Shown here piece by piece: positions 37,906 to 48,837 of a stretch of 64,000 nt of DNA (position 1 is the first letter of the stretch; each line of letters begins with the position of its first letter). A program made the position numbers and the translations under genes. The DNA is taken from NCBI GenBank assembly GCA_033239525.1, contig BSYO01000013.1, positions 6,100,501 through 6,164,500 on the forward strand. Reading direction: 5' to 3'. A model generated the notes under the pieces. The model was not told the origin of the DNA. It did not search any database and was given only the letters and a program-made list of their open reading frames with translations. The stretch is from Nepenthes gracilis. Its lineage: Eukaryota; Streptophyta; Magnoliopsida; Caryophyllales; Nepenthaceae.

Positions 37906-38850
37906 TTGATAGGTACGACTACACTTAGACTGGCCTAAAACCCAACCTATAAAGGAAGAAATGCCTAAAAGATGACAGCCCTGTTGAAGCTCCTCTAGAC
38001 CCAAAATTCAGAAGGCGTTGCAATTAGTGATAGATATGGCTACACTTCGACCGGCTCAGGCCATTCGACTTGAAATGGCCGAACGATAAACGGGTGATTA
38101 GGGTTAATTACTAATCTAACTCAGCCAGCGACAATTCAGCAAATGAGTCCATACAGCTGATGCCAGCATGTGATCCCTCATGATTGCAGTGATAGGGACT
38201 GCAGGAGGCAGTTATCAATCTATCGCCCTCATAATTACTAAGACATTGAATGCCGGTGGTGGAAGCACAAACGTCACCGGTCAGAATTGCAAATCCATAC
38301 TGTCTACCACTCACAATTTTAGAACTGTGACATCTAAGGATGACTAAATCGATATCTACAGTGTAAAAGAACCCTTTCCTCCACAAGAAAAGGGGGCTAA
38401 CTTGAAGCGAGAATATCCGACAAATAAAGAAAAAAAAAAACCTACAATTGAGACCATTAGGCGTCCGAGTCCTACGAGGCAAGCAAAGTCACTCCAGTGT
38501 GAGTGCACCACCTACAAAAGCTACTCCCTTATGACTGCACCTCAAACCAAGCCACTCCCACGCTTGAGTGCACCAAGAAAACCGCTCATCCATCAAGCGT
38601 TTTCACGGAGCCCAGTTTTTCATCTTATATTCAATCTCCGAACATTCTTGCATCTACGGATTCTCTATTCACCCTCATATCTTTCTCTTTTACCTAAAAA
38701 AATTACTGATTTGAGTGTCAGAGGACTTATCAAGGAACGAGCCCTGTATCCACTGACATCTTATTTGTCAATTTTAATGTATAGGATCTATGTTTTAAGT
38801 AACGACGATCGAACTCATTTCCAATTGGACACCTAAATTTGGCAGCTCCT
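37906..38850 (+). repeat. Probable Ty3/gypsy (Tat-like) LTR and primer-binding site
   Basis: The 3' part has the hallmark order of Tat-type LTRs: pyrimidine-rich leader, 'attactgatttgagtgtcaga', a short GC-containing stretch, then 'ttggaca' (ending about 38831) and 'aaatttggcagctcc', which resembles the 'tttggcgccgtc' primer-binding site of such elements. The 5' part contains a diverged 120-bp duplication ('ctacactt.gac.ggc' at about 37918 and 38038). Open frames at 38111-38482 (-) and 38402-38836 (+) overlap each other and are treated as incidental. No gag follows, so it is solo or truncated. Confidence 0.45.
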
Positions 38851-39734
38851 TAATTCGTCTAATAACTTGAATTCGGAGACACATCAATAACAATAATAAA
38901 ATATCCGAAAAAACTAAAATAATAAAGAAAATTTAAAATCTCTCGTCACAAACCTTTAAGACTATGAAATCATCTTTACTTGAACTCTCAACTGTAAATG
39001 TATGATATTTTCTAACTTACTATCGATCCCTTTACTTTGGAGTTCATAAAATATAATGATAAATCAAATATCTAATAAATAAATAAAATGCACAATATTA
39101 GAATATAAGAAGATATCTCAAATAATAATATTAAATATATATATTAACAAAATAAGATAAATTAATAACTATTCAAGACTTAATATTATACAATATTCCA
39201 TACTCAAATGCCACAAAATTATTTTTAAACTTTAAATATTACTCATTGTAATTCTTATACTTTAATTTGATTAGATGAACTTCAATTTTAATAAAAAAAA
39301 AATTTGAAAATAGCAATAGTTATATATATTTTAAAATTGAAAAATAATTTAAAAATTTATATTGTATTTTTCAAATATTAAATTTTAGTGCCATTAAATT
39401 TTTACAAATCCTTGCGGTTTAAAGCAGCTCAATTCAATGCATGGTTGCGGCGAGAGCGAAGACACTGTGACACGGCCTGATATAACGCCTGTATAATGCC
39501 GCGTCGCAAAGATTAGATTGAGATTTAACACAACTCATTTTTTTATTCTTAAAAAGTAAAAAAAATATTTTTTAAATAAAAAAATGATAAATATTAAATT
39601 TTCATTTAATAATTGCAATACCACATGGTATGGGCGCCATACTTAATCTAGTTCAGTGAATAGTACACATGGATGTAGTTTCAGCCGTAAAAAAGGTTAA
39701 GGCTCTCGGAGTGTCCACGTTAGTTAAATTACAG

Positions 39735-39774
<40 letters not shown>

Positions 39775-41072
39775 TTATTTATTTATATGTATGTATATAT
39801 TTATATTAAAATGTTCTTAAAACACCTAGGTTAGTTGACTTGCCAAATGCTAGCATTAATGGACAAGCAATATCCCTTATCATTTTAGTTTCTCAAAATG
39901 TTGATTTGTATGTAGAAATTTCTTCAAAAATTGAAAAATTTTAATTGATATAGTTCCGATTGTTAATAATGTGGAAACATAAATTATGCGGATACTTAAT
40001 ATGCATAAAGGAGATTTATTTCTAAATACCACAAACATAAATCATTAATCTTATCTATTCGTTATCACTGATGCTGACTATAAATAAAGTAAACAAAATA
40101 AATATATATATGATATGGTGACAAATGAAAACCTCAAAAACCAAGTACTATTGAAATAAAATTTTTTGAGTTCTTAAGCTATGAACAAAATATTCTAACG
40201 AAAGTTAACTTTCATATCAAGTGATGAAGAATTGCTGACTCAAAACTAATTTATTTTTAAAAAGGGATCTCTACGAAAGAACTCATTAGATTTGATTCCT
40301 AACAACGGAACCATGGACACCATCTATTTTTTTTGAGAACCTTACTTCACCACCTGGAAAATGTGTCATATTTTTTAGAAATCCGGCATGCAAACCATCA
40401 ATAAAACTCTGAAGGCTCATGGGTTAGAGTAAATATTTGATAATGGTTTCTTATTTTTCTCCATATTTTTGTAACTCGCTTTCTCTTCAATATTTACCAA
40501 GGTGTCGGTTAGGTTAAGAAAAAAATACTATTAATATATATGGCAGGAAATTATGATTTGAAGAGCGAAATTGGCAAAATTTTAATCAAATGTTTGAATG
40601 CTCACTCAAACACCAACGTGCGTGGAGTCACTTTCCTAAATGCACATGTAGGTCTTTTATGCGTCTGATTCTTTTTCGTCATTGAAGAAGTTGTCTTGAA
40701 TTATAATTAATCGATATTAATAAATAAAAAGATTTAAATATAATTCTACTATAACTAATTTTTGTCATAAAAATAAGTCAATATGATATATCTAACAATA
40801 TCTCTTTCAATAATTTTGTGATAAAATTACTTATAGGATTTAAATAAATGGAAATTTTAATTACAACCAATATTAAAGCTTCTAAAATTACAAACGGACA
40901 TTCCCAAGACATCTGAACATGATTCTAATGGGGTGTATTATTCAATAGCTGTGTACTTGAAAAATAAGAACCACTAAAAAATACCCATGATATATTAAAT
41001 GTATATTATTATAAAATAATAGAGTACAATATATTACTACAGAATAACAAATAGTAGCATAGTCGTTGTATA
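38851..41072. other. AT-rich intergenic sequence
   Basis: No gene recognised. An (AT)n tract lies at about 39738-39768. A short GC-richer patch (about 39420-39510) is unexplained. Confidence 0.45.
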
Positions 41073-42127
41073 TGAAAAGGACGTTTCGTTTCAAATCGCA
41101 CAAAAACATTTCGATCCCTTAAAAGATTTAGCAAAAGTAGTGTAAAAATAAATATTCATTACACGTACAAAAAATTTATATTTAGATAATATGAGTAATA
41201 CAAATATGTAAACGAAGGCAATAAGTAATAAAAATAAAGAATTAATTTCTGGTGACAAAGGAAAAACTCGATACCCACGGTAATCTTGAAAAATTCTCCA
41301 GGTTTTCAACGGTCAGGAAGAAAATGCACTATGAGAATCAACTTACAGACCGGATGATAACAGCGTGCTAACTTAGTCGACTTACTCCCGTCTTGTGATC
41401 CCTACCAATGAATTCCTTGGATTTACCCACGGCAACGAAACCGGACACATTCCAATTTTCACGTCAATTTTTCCTCATGAACTGCTTGAATTGCCGCACA
41501 CCTTCGGATCCCCTTCTTTGCAATACCCATGTCACCAACGAAATAGGAGTGTTAAATCGATAAAGAGAAGGTGGTGAGAAAACGGTTAACACATGGAACA
41601 CAATAATCTAATCATGATTTTCTCAATCGGGGTAAGATTAATGGAGTAAAAGATGAAAATTTCTCAAGGTGGGGCACTCCAAAATGCTACTAAAAAGTAT
41701 GGCAACTGAAAATAAGGAAAGAATTTATAGAGAGCTCAAAAATTCCGTTTACAATTAAAGACCGTTGAGCGCGCGATGAGTGCACCGAGAGTTTCAAGAA
41801 AAAACCCTATTTGGGTTCGAGTAAAAAGGCAGCGAGTTTCAAGCAGATGGTTACCGAAATTTGGGCTCGAACGCCAAGTGAGCGCGCGAAAAGTGCGGGG
41901 CTACTAGAATTTGGGCTCGAGTGGCTGGCGAGCGCACGGCTGGCATAAGGCTTCTAGAATTGGAATTTGAGCGAGTAGCAGGTGAATAGTAGGTATAATA
42001 CTCTTGAAACCCGGAAACGGACAACAACGAAAATAAGTTGATGTAGCACTTCGATGAACACAACTCAATATTGACATATGACCAAATATGGTTACAGAAT
42101 ATGTCAATTATAAAAATGACTCTAACA
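41073..42127 (-). repeat. 3' LTR of the Gag-only element
   Basis: 1055 bp. On + it opens 'tgaaaaggacgtttcg' and closes 'gactctaaca'. The U3 part (about 41760-42010) consists of degenerate tandem units around 'gggctcgagtg', 'gcgagcgc' and 'ctactagaattt'. Confidence 0.9.
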
Positions 42128-42538
42128 ATCTCCCCATTTGATAATTCTGTAACAAAATATGTAAATGAAAAAATATAAGAGAAATACGAGTTCAAATATC
42201 AATGAGATAGAACTCGTATATATAAAAATCTATATCTAGTGAGAGATAAAAATAATGCAATAAGTAAACATAAAACACTACACGAGAGCTATTGTGTCGA
42301 TGTTGTAGCTGCCATGCTATCACTATAGCTGTGTTGCCTTGTTAACTATGGTTAGTACAAATAGATATAATACAAAGAGATATAATATGTTGAGAGTAAT
42401 ATAAAAAGAAGATAACCATGTACAGTAATTTATAGTAACAGAACTCCGCTTAACAACAATAACCTCCCCCGAAAAACAAGAACTACTCCCCCTATCTCTC
42501 CCTAAAAACTACTCTCCCTATCTCCCCTAAAATAACAA

Positions 42539-44300
42539 TTACTCCCCCTTTTTGTCACGAATGACTAACGGGTAATGAAGTTCACTCTTCTTGATCCATA
42601 TTTTCTTACCACATCTCATTATATTACTTAAATTGGTCACTTGATCATTTAAAATGTTGATATAGTGAATGAGATACTTTGCCTTTGAGCTTTGCCAAAA
42701 GTTATTTTGACGTGATGTTATGGGACAGCAGGGGCAAATGTGTCCAATGATGCCGCACCCATGGCAAGTAGGTACAAACTTAGTGGGTTTGTTTATGACA
42801 TTTTGGCTATATGGATTAGATATAGGATCTGAGCCAAATCTTTTTTTTACACGTTGAGGCACCGATTGAGAGATTTTAAATGTGTTAATATTTTTGTGTG
42901 AGATTTTCATGACAAGAACAAAGATAGTCTTAGGTTGCGAGCCGTGTTAAAAAATTTTCTCAACATATTTCAGACCTTTTTTATTTTCAGTAACTTTACC
43001 AAGCCCCAACATGTGATTAAATTTTTGGATTTCACTTGAAAATTTTTTCATATCATTCTTAGTGTTTTCAAGCTCCACTTCAAGGTATTTAATTTTTTCG
43101 ATTAAGGAGATATTTTTCATTTCTAATTCATGATGTGCAAAAGTGGCACTATTTAATTTGGTCATAATTTCTGCCTTTTGTTTTTCTAAATCAATGAGCT
43201 TACTGTTTAAGGTTTTATTTATTTTCTTTACTTTTAGGCATTTCCTAAATAGTTTATCATATATTTCTTAAAACCCATCAGATTTAGTTTTTGACACGTT
43301 CTCAGAGTCATCGGGTTGATTATGAGTTTCTTCTAAATGTTCATCACTTTCACACATCGAGGTCATAAAAGCCATATACTTAGCAGAGCCATATTCAGTA
43401 CATCTTTTAACATCTTCTTTTCGTTATCTCTCAAGGTTGAATTAGCTTTTAAGGTTTGACCTTATTGACGTTTAAAATTTGAGCAACCAGCACGATAATG
43501 GCTAAAACTTTTACACTTGTGATATTGAATTCTTTGGGTATTTTTCAATTTGGATTCTTTAATATCACGTCGATCTCTCTTATCAAGTTTAAATGATCTA
43601 TTTGAATCCTCATTTGGTTTATCAATTGAAGATTTATTTTTGTTCAAGAATTTTTTAAAATTTCTAACAAGTAAGGTAAAATCTTCATTACTATTTGACT
43701 CCTCATCGGTGTCATCGTCTCTATCTTCTCTAACAGATTTTAGAATAATCGATTTAGTTTTCCTTGACTGCGAAAGTGTATGCTTATAAATTTTGAGAGA
43801 TCCTAAAAGTTTTTCGATCTTCATTTTATCAAAATCTTTACTTTTTTCTATAGCAGTGACCTTAAGTCTAAATTGTTCAAAGAAATATCAAAGAACTTTT
43901 CTAACTATTTTATATCGTTCTTCTAAATTAAATGAGGAGTTTACAATATCATTTAATTGAGTATAGAATTTATCGAATGTTTTATCATCTTTTATTCGGA
44001 TTTCTTCAAATCTAATCGTAAGAATTTACAGTTTTGAGTTTTTGACAAGTTTGGTGCCTTCATGAGTGATTTAACGAATATCCTATATATCCTTTGAGAT
44101 CTCACACATAGAGATACGTTTAAACTCTTTGAAAAATACTGCCATAAAAATGGCATGCAGCCCTTACTGTTCCAATTACAGACATCAAGTTCTTCTTTTA
44201 ATCACAAAGATAAAACTTTTGGTTCATCGGTGGTTGAATTTTTGGGTGGTGTCCACCCCATTTGAGTATTAGCGCACACTCACTCATCTATCGATTTGAG
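42539..44300 (-). pseudogene. gag gene of the Gag-only element, with stops
   Basis: Read on the - strand from about 44300 down, the translated order is a Copia-type Gag core (UBN2-like: KDDKTFDKFYTQLNDIV, then KVTAIEKSKDFDKMKIEKL), an acidic/Ser linker, a first zinc knuckle at about 43465-43510 (CKSFSHYRAGC, first Cys replaced by Tyr), a coiled coil (42947-43165, leucine/glutamate-rich), a second knuckle C-x2-C-x4-H-x4-C at about 42735-42780 (CHGCGIIGHICPCC), and a C-terminal tail to 42539. Open segments are 43462-43824, 42947-43165 and 42539-42910; stops and frame changes separate them, so this copy no longer makes a full Gag. It would depend on an autonomous relative for Pol. Confidence 0.82.
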
Positions 44301-44427
44301 GAAGGTTCTCATACGAACCTTCTAATATTCATAGTTACTCCCATCAAAGAAGGAAGAAACGAAGAGCGATTCACTTGTATACATCTAGATCGGGAGTCAC
44401 GAATCGAGGTAAGTTTTTAGTACCAAT

Positions 44428-45519
44428 TGAAAAGGACGTTTCGTCCCGAATCGCAGAAAAACATTTCGACTCCTTTAAAGATTTAGCAAAAATAGTACAA
44501 AAATAAATATTCAGTACACATAAAAAATATTTATATTTAGATAATAGGAGCAATACGAGCATATAAATGAAGGCAATAAGTAATAAAAATAAAGGGATAA
44601 TTTGTGATGACCAAGGAAAAATTCGATACCCACGGTAAACGAGAAAAATTCTTTGTGTTTCAACGGTCAGTGAAGGAATACACTATAAAAATTAACTTAC
44701 AGATCGAGTAGTAACGACGCGCTAATTTAGTCGACTTACTCCTATCTTGTGATCTCTATTAAGGAACTCCTTAGATTTGCTCACAGTAACAGAGTCGGAT
44801 ACCTTCTAATTTTGACGTCAATCTTCCCTCACGAATCACTTGAATTGCCACACATCTCCGGATCCCATTCTTCACAATACCCACGTCGTCAACAAAGGTA
44901 AAAGAGTAGGAGTGTTGAATCGGTAAAGAGAAGGTGGTGAGAAAACCGTTAATACATGGAATACAATGATCTAATCATGATTTTGTCAATCAGAGCAAGA
45001 TTAATAAAGTAAAAAATGAAGATTTCTCAAGGTGGGGCAAGCTTCGAGCAAGAAGGCTGCTAAAATAGTAGGTTAACTGAAAATAAGGAGAGAATTTATT
45101 GAGAGCTTGAAAATCCAGTTTGAAATTAAAGACTGTTGCTGCAACACTTGAGTATGGCTCGAGTGCGCAGTGAGCGCATTGAGGAATTCAAGAGAAAACC
45201 CTATTTGGACTCGAGTGAGAAGGCGGCGAGTTTCGAGCAAATGGTTACTAGAATTTAGGCTCGGGTGCTAGACGAGCGCACAGAAGGCACAGGGCTACTG
45301 GAATCGAGGTTCAAGCCGGTGGCAAGTGCCCGGCAGGCGCGAGGCTTCTGGAATTAGAGCTCGAGTGGGTAGTAGGCGAATAGCATGCGTGATGCTCCTA
45401 AAACCCCGAAACAGATAGTCACGAAAAAAGTTGATGCAGCACTTCGATGAATACAACCCAATATTGCACATGACCAAATATGGTCACAGAATATATCAAT
45501 CATAAAAATGACCCTAACA
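44428..45519 (-). repeat. 5' LTR of the Gag-only element
   Basis: 1092 bp. On + it opens 'tgaaaaggacgtttcg' and closes 'gaccctaaca'. Same order of blocks as the 3' LTR; similarity roughly 80-85% by eye, including small insertions. Confidence 0.9.
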
Positions 45520-46544
45520 ATATAGATGATGGCTGCCTAGAGAATCAATAATAAAACGAAGTACACTACCTCCTCTCAAAAAATATTATTATATATATTC
45601 CAAAATACATATTAGATTTTTATGTCAGTATCATTAACACAGTATTCACAAATTTTTCCTCAATAATATATAAATTTATCCCTTTTTTAGACAAATTGTC
45701 AAGGGATAACATTTGAAGAATCAGAGTTATTACAAGCCTCCACAATATGTAAGGCCAAAGTCATCTAATATATTGGTCTTTTCGGTTAATCTTATGCCAA
45801 AGATAAGGCTTTTTGGTTTGGAGATCTATCTAATAAATGGCTACATGCACCATCTACAACTATATACTCACTTGAAACTCATACTAAAAGTTGGCCATCT
45901 GCTCCGGCTGATATTGCATACTTGTTTGAAACTCAGACTTAGATGCAATCATCTACTCCATCTAAAGGTGCATGTGGCATAAGAGGTCCGTAACAAAAAT
46001 AAAAGAGTCAAGCATAAAATAAATCTCTAAATAACTCACCAATAGAAGGAGAAGGCAAAGAGTTCTCATGGTGAGAGATGTGGCCAACGTGTGTGTAAGC
46101 CAACCTAGACAAGAGCAATGTACTAGTCAGATGTGCGAGAGACACAGGAGGTATAAGAGACAGACAGATAAAGAGGGACGAGAAAATGCACTGAATGAGG
46201 TAGCCACAAAGTAACTAGGTCGTCGATTGAACATCCTCAAATATATCTATAATCTGGTGACAAAATGTTGATCGTAATATCTATGCCATCACTTTGAAGA
46301 ACAACATGCAAAAATAGTCCTCTAGATAGTAAACGGGTCAACATATAAGACATTTGAAGGATATCATTGCTCAAACGGAGATAAAGGATAGAGTAATCAG
46401 TTAATAATATACCCGTCTTGATCCATCAATATCATAACTATGAGGATATTGAAACAGATAGAAGAAGATATCATCAAAAGATGGCATGGTCTCCTTGAAG
46501 TAAGGATAGTTTGGTGATGGAATAATAGGAAGACTAAAAGCATT
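45520..46544. other. Degenerate sequence between the element and the mitochondrial-like block
   Basis: An open frame 45713-45982 (+) and neighbouring frames read like eroded transposon or organellar sequence, but I can assign no family. No gene called. Confidence 0.35.
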
Positions 46545-46880
46545 TGAATCACCTTAGATGTAAAGTAGTGCGTCGGGAATAGAAGAATCCTATTTCCTTA
46601 AAGGTATGGCTAAGTAGTTTAAAGCATTGGTTTGTTAAATCGATATACAATAAGATTGTATCATAGGTTTGAATCCCATTTCTTTCAGACAGAAGTGGAA
46701 TGAGCTAACGAAATTACGTAAGAGAAAGAACCTCTTAGTGGAATCCAATCTCCCAAATGACAGAATAGCACTACTTAGTGACTAGAAGTAGAGAGCTTGT
46801 TGCGCATTATTTAACCAGCCTATCTTCTTTCTATAAGTAAGCTCCCTCTTTTAGTCCGATCACCTCTTGGATATTTTGGT
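46545..46880 (+). other. Probable nuclear mitochondrial DNA insertion (NUMT)
   Basis: The block centres on a decayed tRNA-Ser(GCU) of the plant mitochondrial type (46600-46686). Flanking text such as 'agcttgttgcgcattattta' and 'agtaagctccctcttttagt' is denser in G and C and looks like mitochondrial spacer, although I can judge that only from general familiarity. Extent is approximate. Confidence 0.55.
46600..46686 (+). pseudogene. trnS-GCU: Decayed mitochondrial-type tRNA-Ser(GCU)
   Basis: The 87-nt stretch has class II (long variable arm) layout: 'ggtatggctaagtag' (acceptor and D arm), 'attggtttgttaaatcgat' (anticodon arm with GTT where GCT is expected), 'atacaataagattgtat' (variable-arm hairpin), then the T arm 'ggtttgaatccc'. 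Compared with the plant mitochondrial gene as I remember it, the changes are mostly C to T and G to A, as expected for methylated nuclear DNA. The acceptor stem is destabilised, so it is not expected to function. Confidence 0.7.
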
Positions 46881-47700
46881 GCACTCTTCTTTACAAATAT
46901 TTTGATGTTATATGTAACAAAATATCATGAAATATCTCAAATAAGGGCCAATTATAAGATATTTTTTTCCAAAACTATTGGTTAATTAAAGTTTATATAA
47001 ATTAAATTTGGTTAAGATTATCTAATACTCTATTGAAGAACTAATTCAATTCAAAAAATTTCAAACCAGTAGTAGTGGCAGATCTGTAGTATGAGATTTG
47101 AAATCGATTGATCATACTTATAAAAAAAATTAAATAAATAAATAAATTTAAAATTAGATTTAAATTAAATTCTTGATTAATCATATTAAATATTTAGTTG
47201 ACCCAACAAGTTTTTTATTTGGTACTGTTTGTACTGAGAAAAAAACTCTAAACCTACCCCTGATCTCTGGATAAAAATCTGAAATTTTAATTTAATTTAA
47301 ACTATAATATATTATTTAATTACAAATTATCATAAGTTGTACCAAAACAATCTATATTCCCACGTACTTTTTGACCTTCGGGGATATAAAATAAAAAATT
47401 TATATTTTTAATTCTATGGTCAAAATTTATAAAATAAAAAATATTAAATATAGTTATATTTTTAATTTATTTTTTAAAAATATTAATATTTATTAAATAT
47501 TAAGTCATCTGTTAAAAATATTTTTAACAAAAATAATTATTTATATCTTATTATATAATATTTAAATTTTAATGATTAAAATTTTTAAAATTAATGATAT
47601 AAATAAGAAAATTAAAATTTTATTTTTCTTAAATAAAAGCAGGATCCCCACTCCGTTAGGTGCCAATTCTCTTTCCCTGTCAGTTCAAATATAACGACCA
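46881..47700. other. AT-rich sequence upstream of CIPK21
   Basis: No gene or clear repeat recognised. Confidence 0.4.
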
Positions 47701-47726
47701 ATCTTTAAAATACATTAAAAAAAAAG

Positions 47727-47734
47727 CCACGTGG
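47727..47734. promoter_or_regulatory. G-box / ABRE-like palindrome CCACGTGG
   Basis: A perfect CCACGTGG lies about 1.1 kb upstream of the CIPK21 start, and a further 'ccacgt' is at about 47779. G-boxes of this form bind bZIP and bHLH factors, including abscisic-acid response factors. Arabidopsis CIPK21 is reported to act in osmotic and salt stress, so the site fits, but its use here is inference. Confidence 0.4.
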
Positions 47735-47841
47735 AAAACGGGCCAAAAAAGTGGAAAAAAAAATTAAAAAAAGGACTTCCACGTTTCTCCGTGTTGGAAT
47801 ATTACGATGAGGAACGCTCCAACGCACCTTCCGCAGGGATT

Positions 47842-48064
47842 GGGGGCCGTCCTTCTTTTCTATAAAAAAGGACCGTCCTTTTTTTCATCTGAATCGTCGG
47901 ATATAAAATTCGACGGTCCATGCGTGTTGGATGAATAATATAACGTGGACCGTCCGATTTTAATTAGATAAATAATATAACGTGAACCGTTAGATTTTAC
48001 ATCCGACGACTAAAATGAGAAGAAAGACGGTCCTTCTCCACATGGGAGAAGGAACCCCCCCCCC
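47842..48064. mobile_element. MITE with long imperfect terminal inverted repeats
   Basis: The left end 'gggggccgtccttctttt' and inner 'ggaccgtcc' ... 'cgtcggatataaaattcgac' pair with the reverse complement of the right end (from 48064 back: 'ggggggttccttctccc', 'ggaccgtctttc', 'cgtcggatgtaaaatctaac'). The arms are about 80-100 bp around a short AT-rich centre with 'cgtccgattttaattagata'. No coding capacity. A target duplication could not be fixed. It lies about 0.8 kb upstream of the CIPK21 ATG. Confidence 0.75.
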
Positions 48065-48462
48065 ATCGCTTTCTGCAGTAGCTTCTTTAATTTAGGAGAC
48101 TGTTGGATTTTTTTTAATTTTTTTATTTAATTTTTCATCTTTAATTTTTTAAAAAATTATAAAAATATAATAATAATTTTTATTTATATTTTTTAAATAT
48201 TTTTTAAAATTTTATTCAATTTATAAAAACGTAAAAATAATAATTGTAGCCGATATTTTTTGAGTGTTCTGAATGAGCAGTGGTAGATCAAGAAGATATT
48301 TTTTCCGGGGGGAGCATTCATACGGTAAGCGTTGATTTTATGTCAATTATTTGATTGAAACTGAACGGATAAAATTTAATATTAAAATATACTTAAAAAT
48401 ATAAAAAATAATATATTATTAGTTTTTATTTTATTAATATTTTAATTTATTTTTAATTGTAG

Positions 48463-48711
48463 AATTGGCAAGGTGGATTCAATCCGGCGTTCCTTCCATT
48501 CAAAGGGCAAAACGTGCAGCAACTAGCCAAACTGCCACCAGCCCTTCAATGCGCAGAACACTTCTTCGGCTCTTCAGAACCCCCAGATTATCATCTGAAT
48601 ATCACTCTCTCCGATGACGTCGGCGCCGGCGAAGTGGTGATGGAGGCAAACTTGAATTCTAAATGCGACTCAGAAAAACGAAATCGCTTTCTGTTTAAGC
48701 GTCAGAATTAA
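48463..48711 (+). other. GC-richer open frame upstream of CIPK21, possible 5' UTR or gene fragment
   Basis: After an AG at about 48462 a frame reads NWQGGFNPAFLPFKGQN, LAKLPPALQCAEHFF and LSDDVGAGEVVMEANL to a stop at 48709-48711. Composition is coding-like against an AT-rich background and the upstream 'ttttaattgtag' looks like a splice acceptor, but no ATG opens the frame and I do not recognise the product. It may belong to the CIPK21 5' leader, or be the last exon or a captured fragment of another gene. Confidence 0.35.
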
Positions 48712-48837
48712 ACAAACTGGGTATTATATGAGAAACCGCCGAGGCAAGTAAGAATTAAAGATTAAGAGGCAGCTGAGAAAGAAGAGGAGGGGGAGGAAGA
48801 AGACGGACAGAAAGTGGGGGAGTGTTCGGATTTCATA

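Larger units (their letters stand above)
41073..45519 (-). mobile_element. LTR retrotransposon encoding only Gag (TR-GAG type)
   Basis: Two direct LTRs, 41073-42127 (3' LTR) and 44428-45519 (5' LTR), each start TG and end CA. The outer flanks are 'gtata' (41068-41072) and 'atata' (45520-45524), a target duplication with one mismatch. On the - strand the 5' LTR is followed at once by 'attggtactaaaaac', which resembles a tRNA-Met primer-binding site, and the 3' LTR is preceded by the polypurine tract 'caaatggggagat' (42128-42140). The 2.3-kb interior carries only Gag-type sequence; no protease, integrase or reverse transcriptase motif is present and there is no room for them. This matches the non-autonomous TR-GAG class. 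Confidence 0.9.

Noticed and set aside
38111..38836. Opposed ORFs of 123 and 144 codons
   Set aside because: They overlap on opposite strands inside a region with Tat-type LTR hallmarks and a primer-binding-site-like end.
46600..46686. Functional tRNA gene
   Set aside because: The anticodon position and acceptor stem are altered and the flanks look mitochondrial; treated as a decayed transfer.
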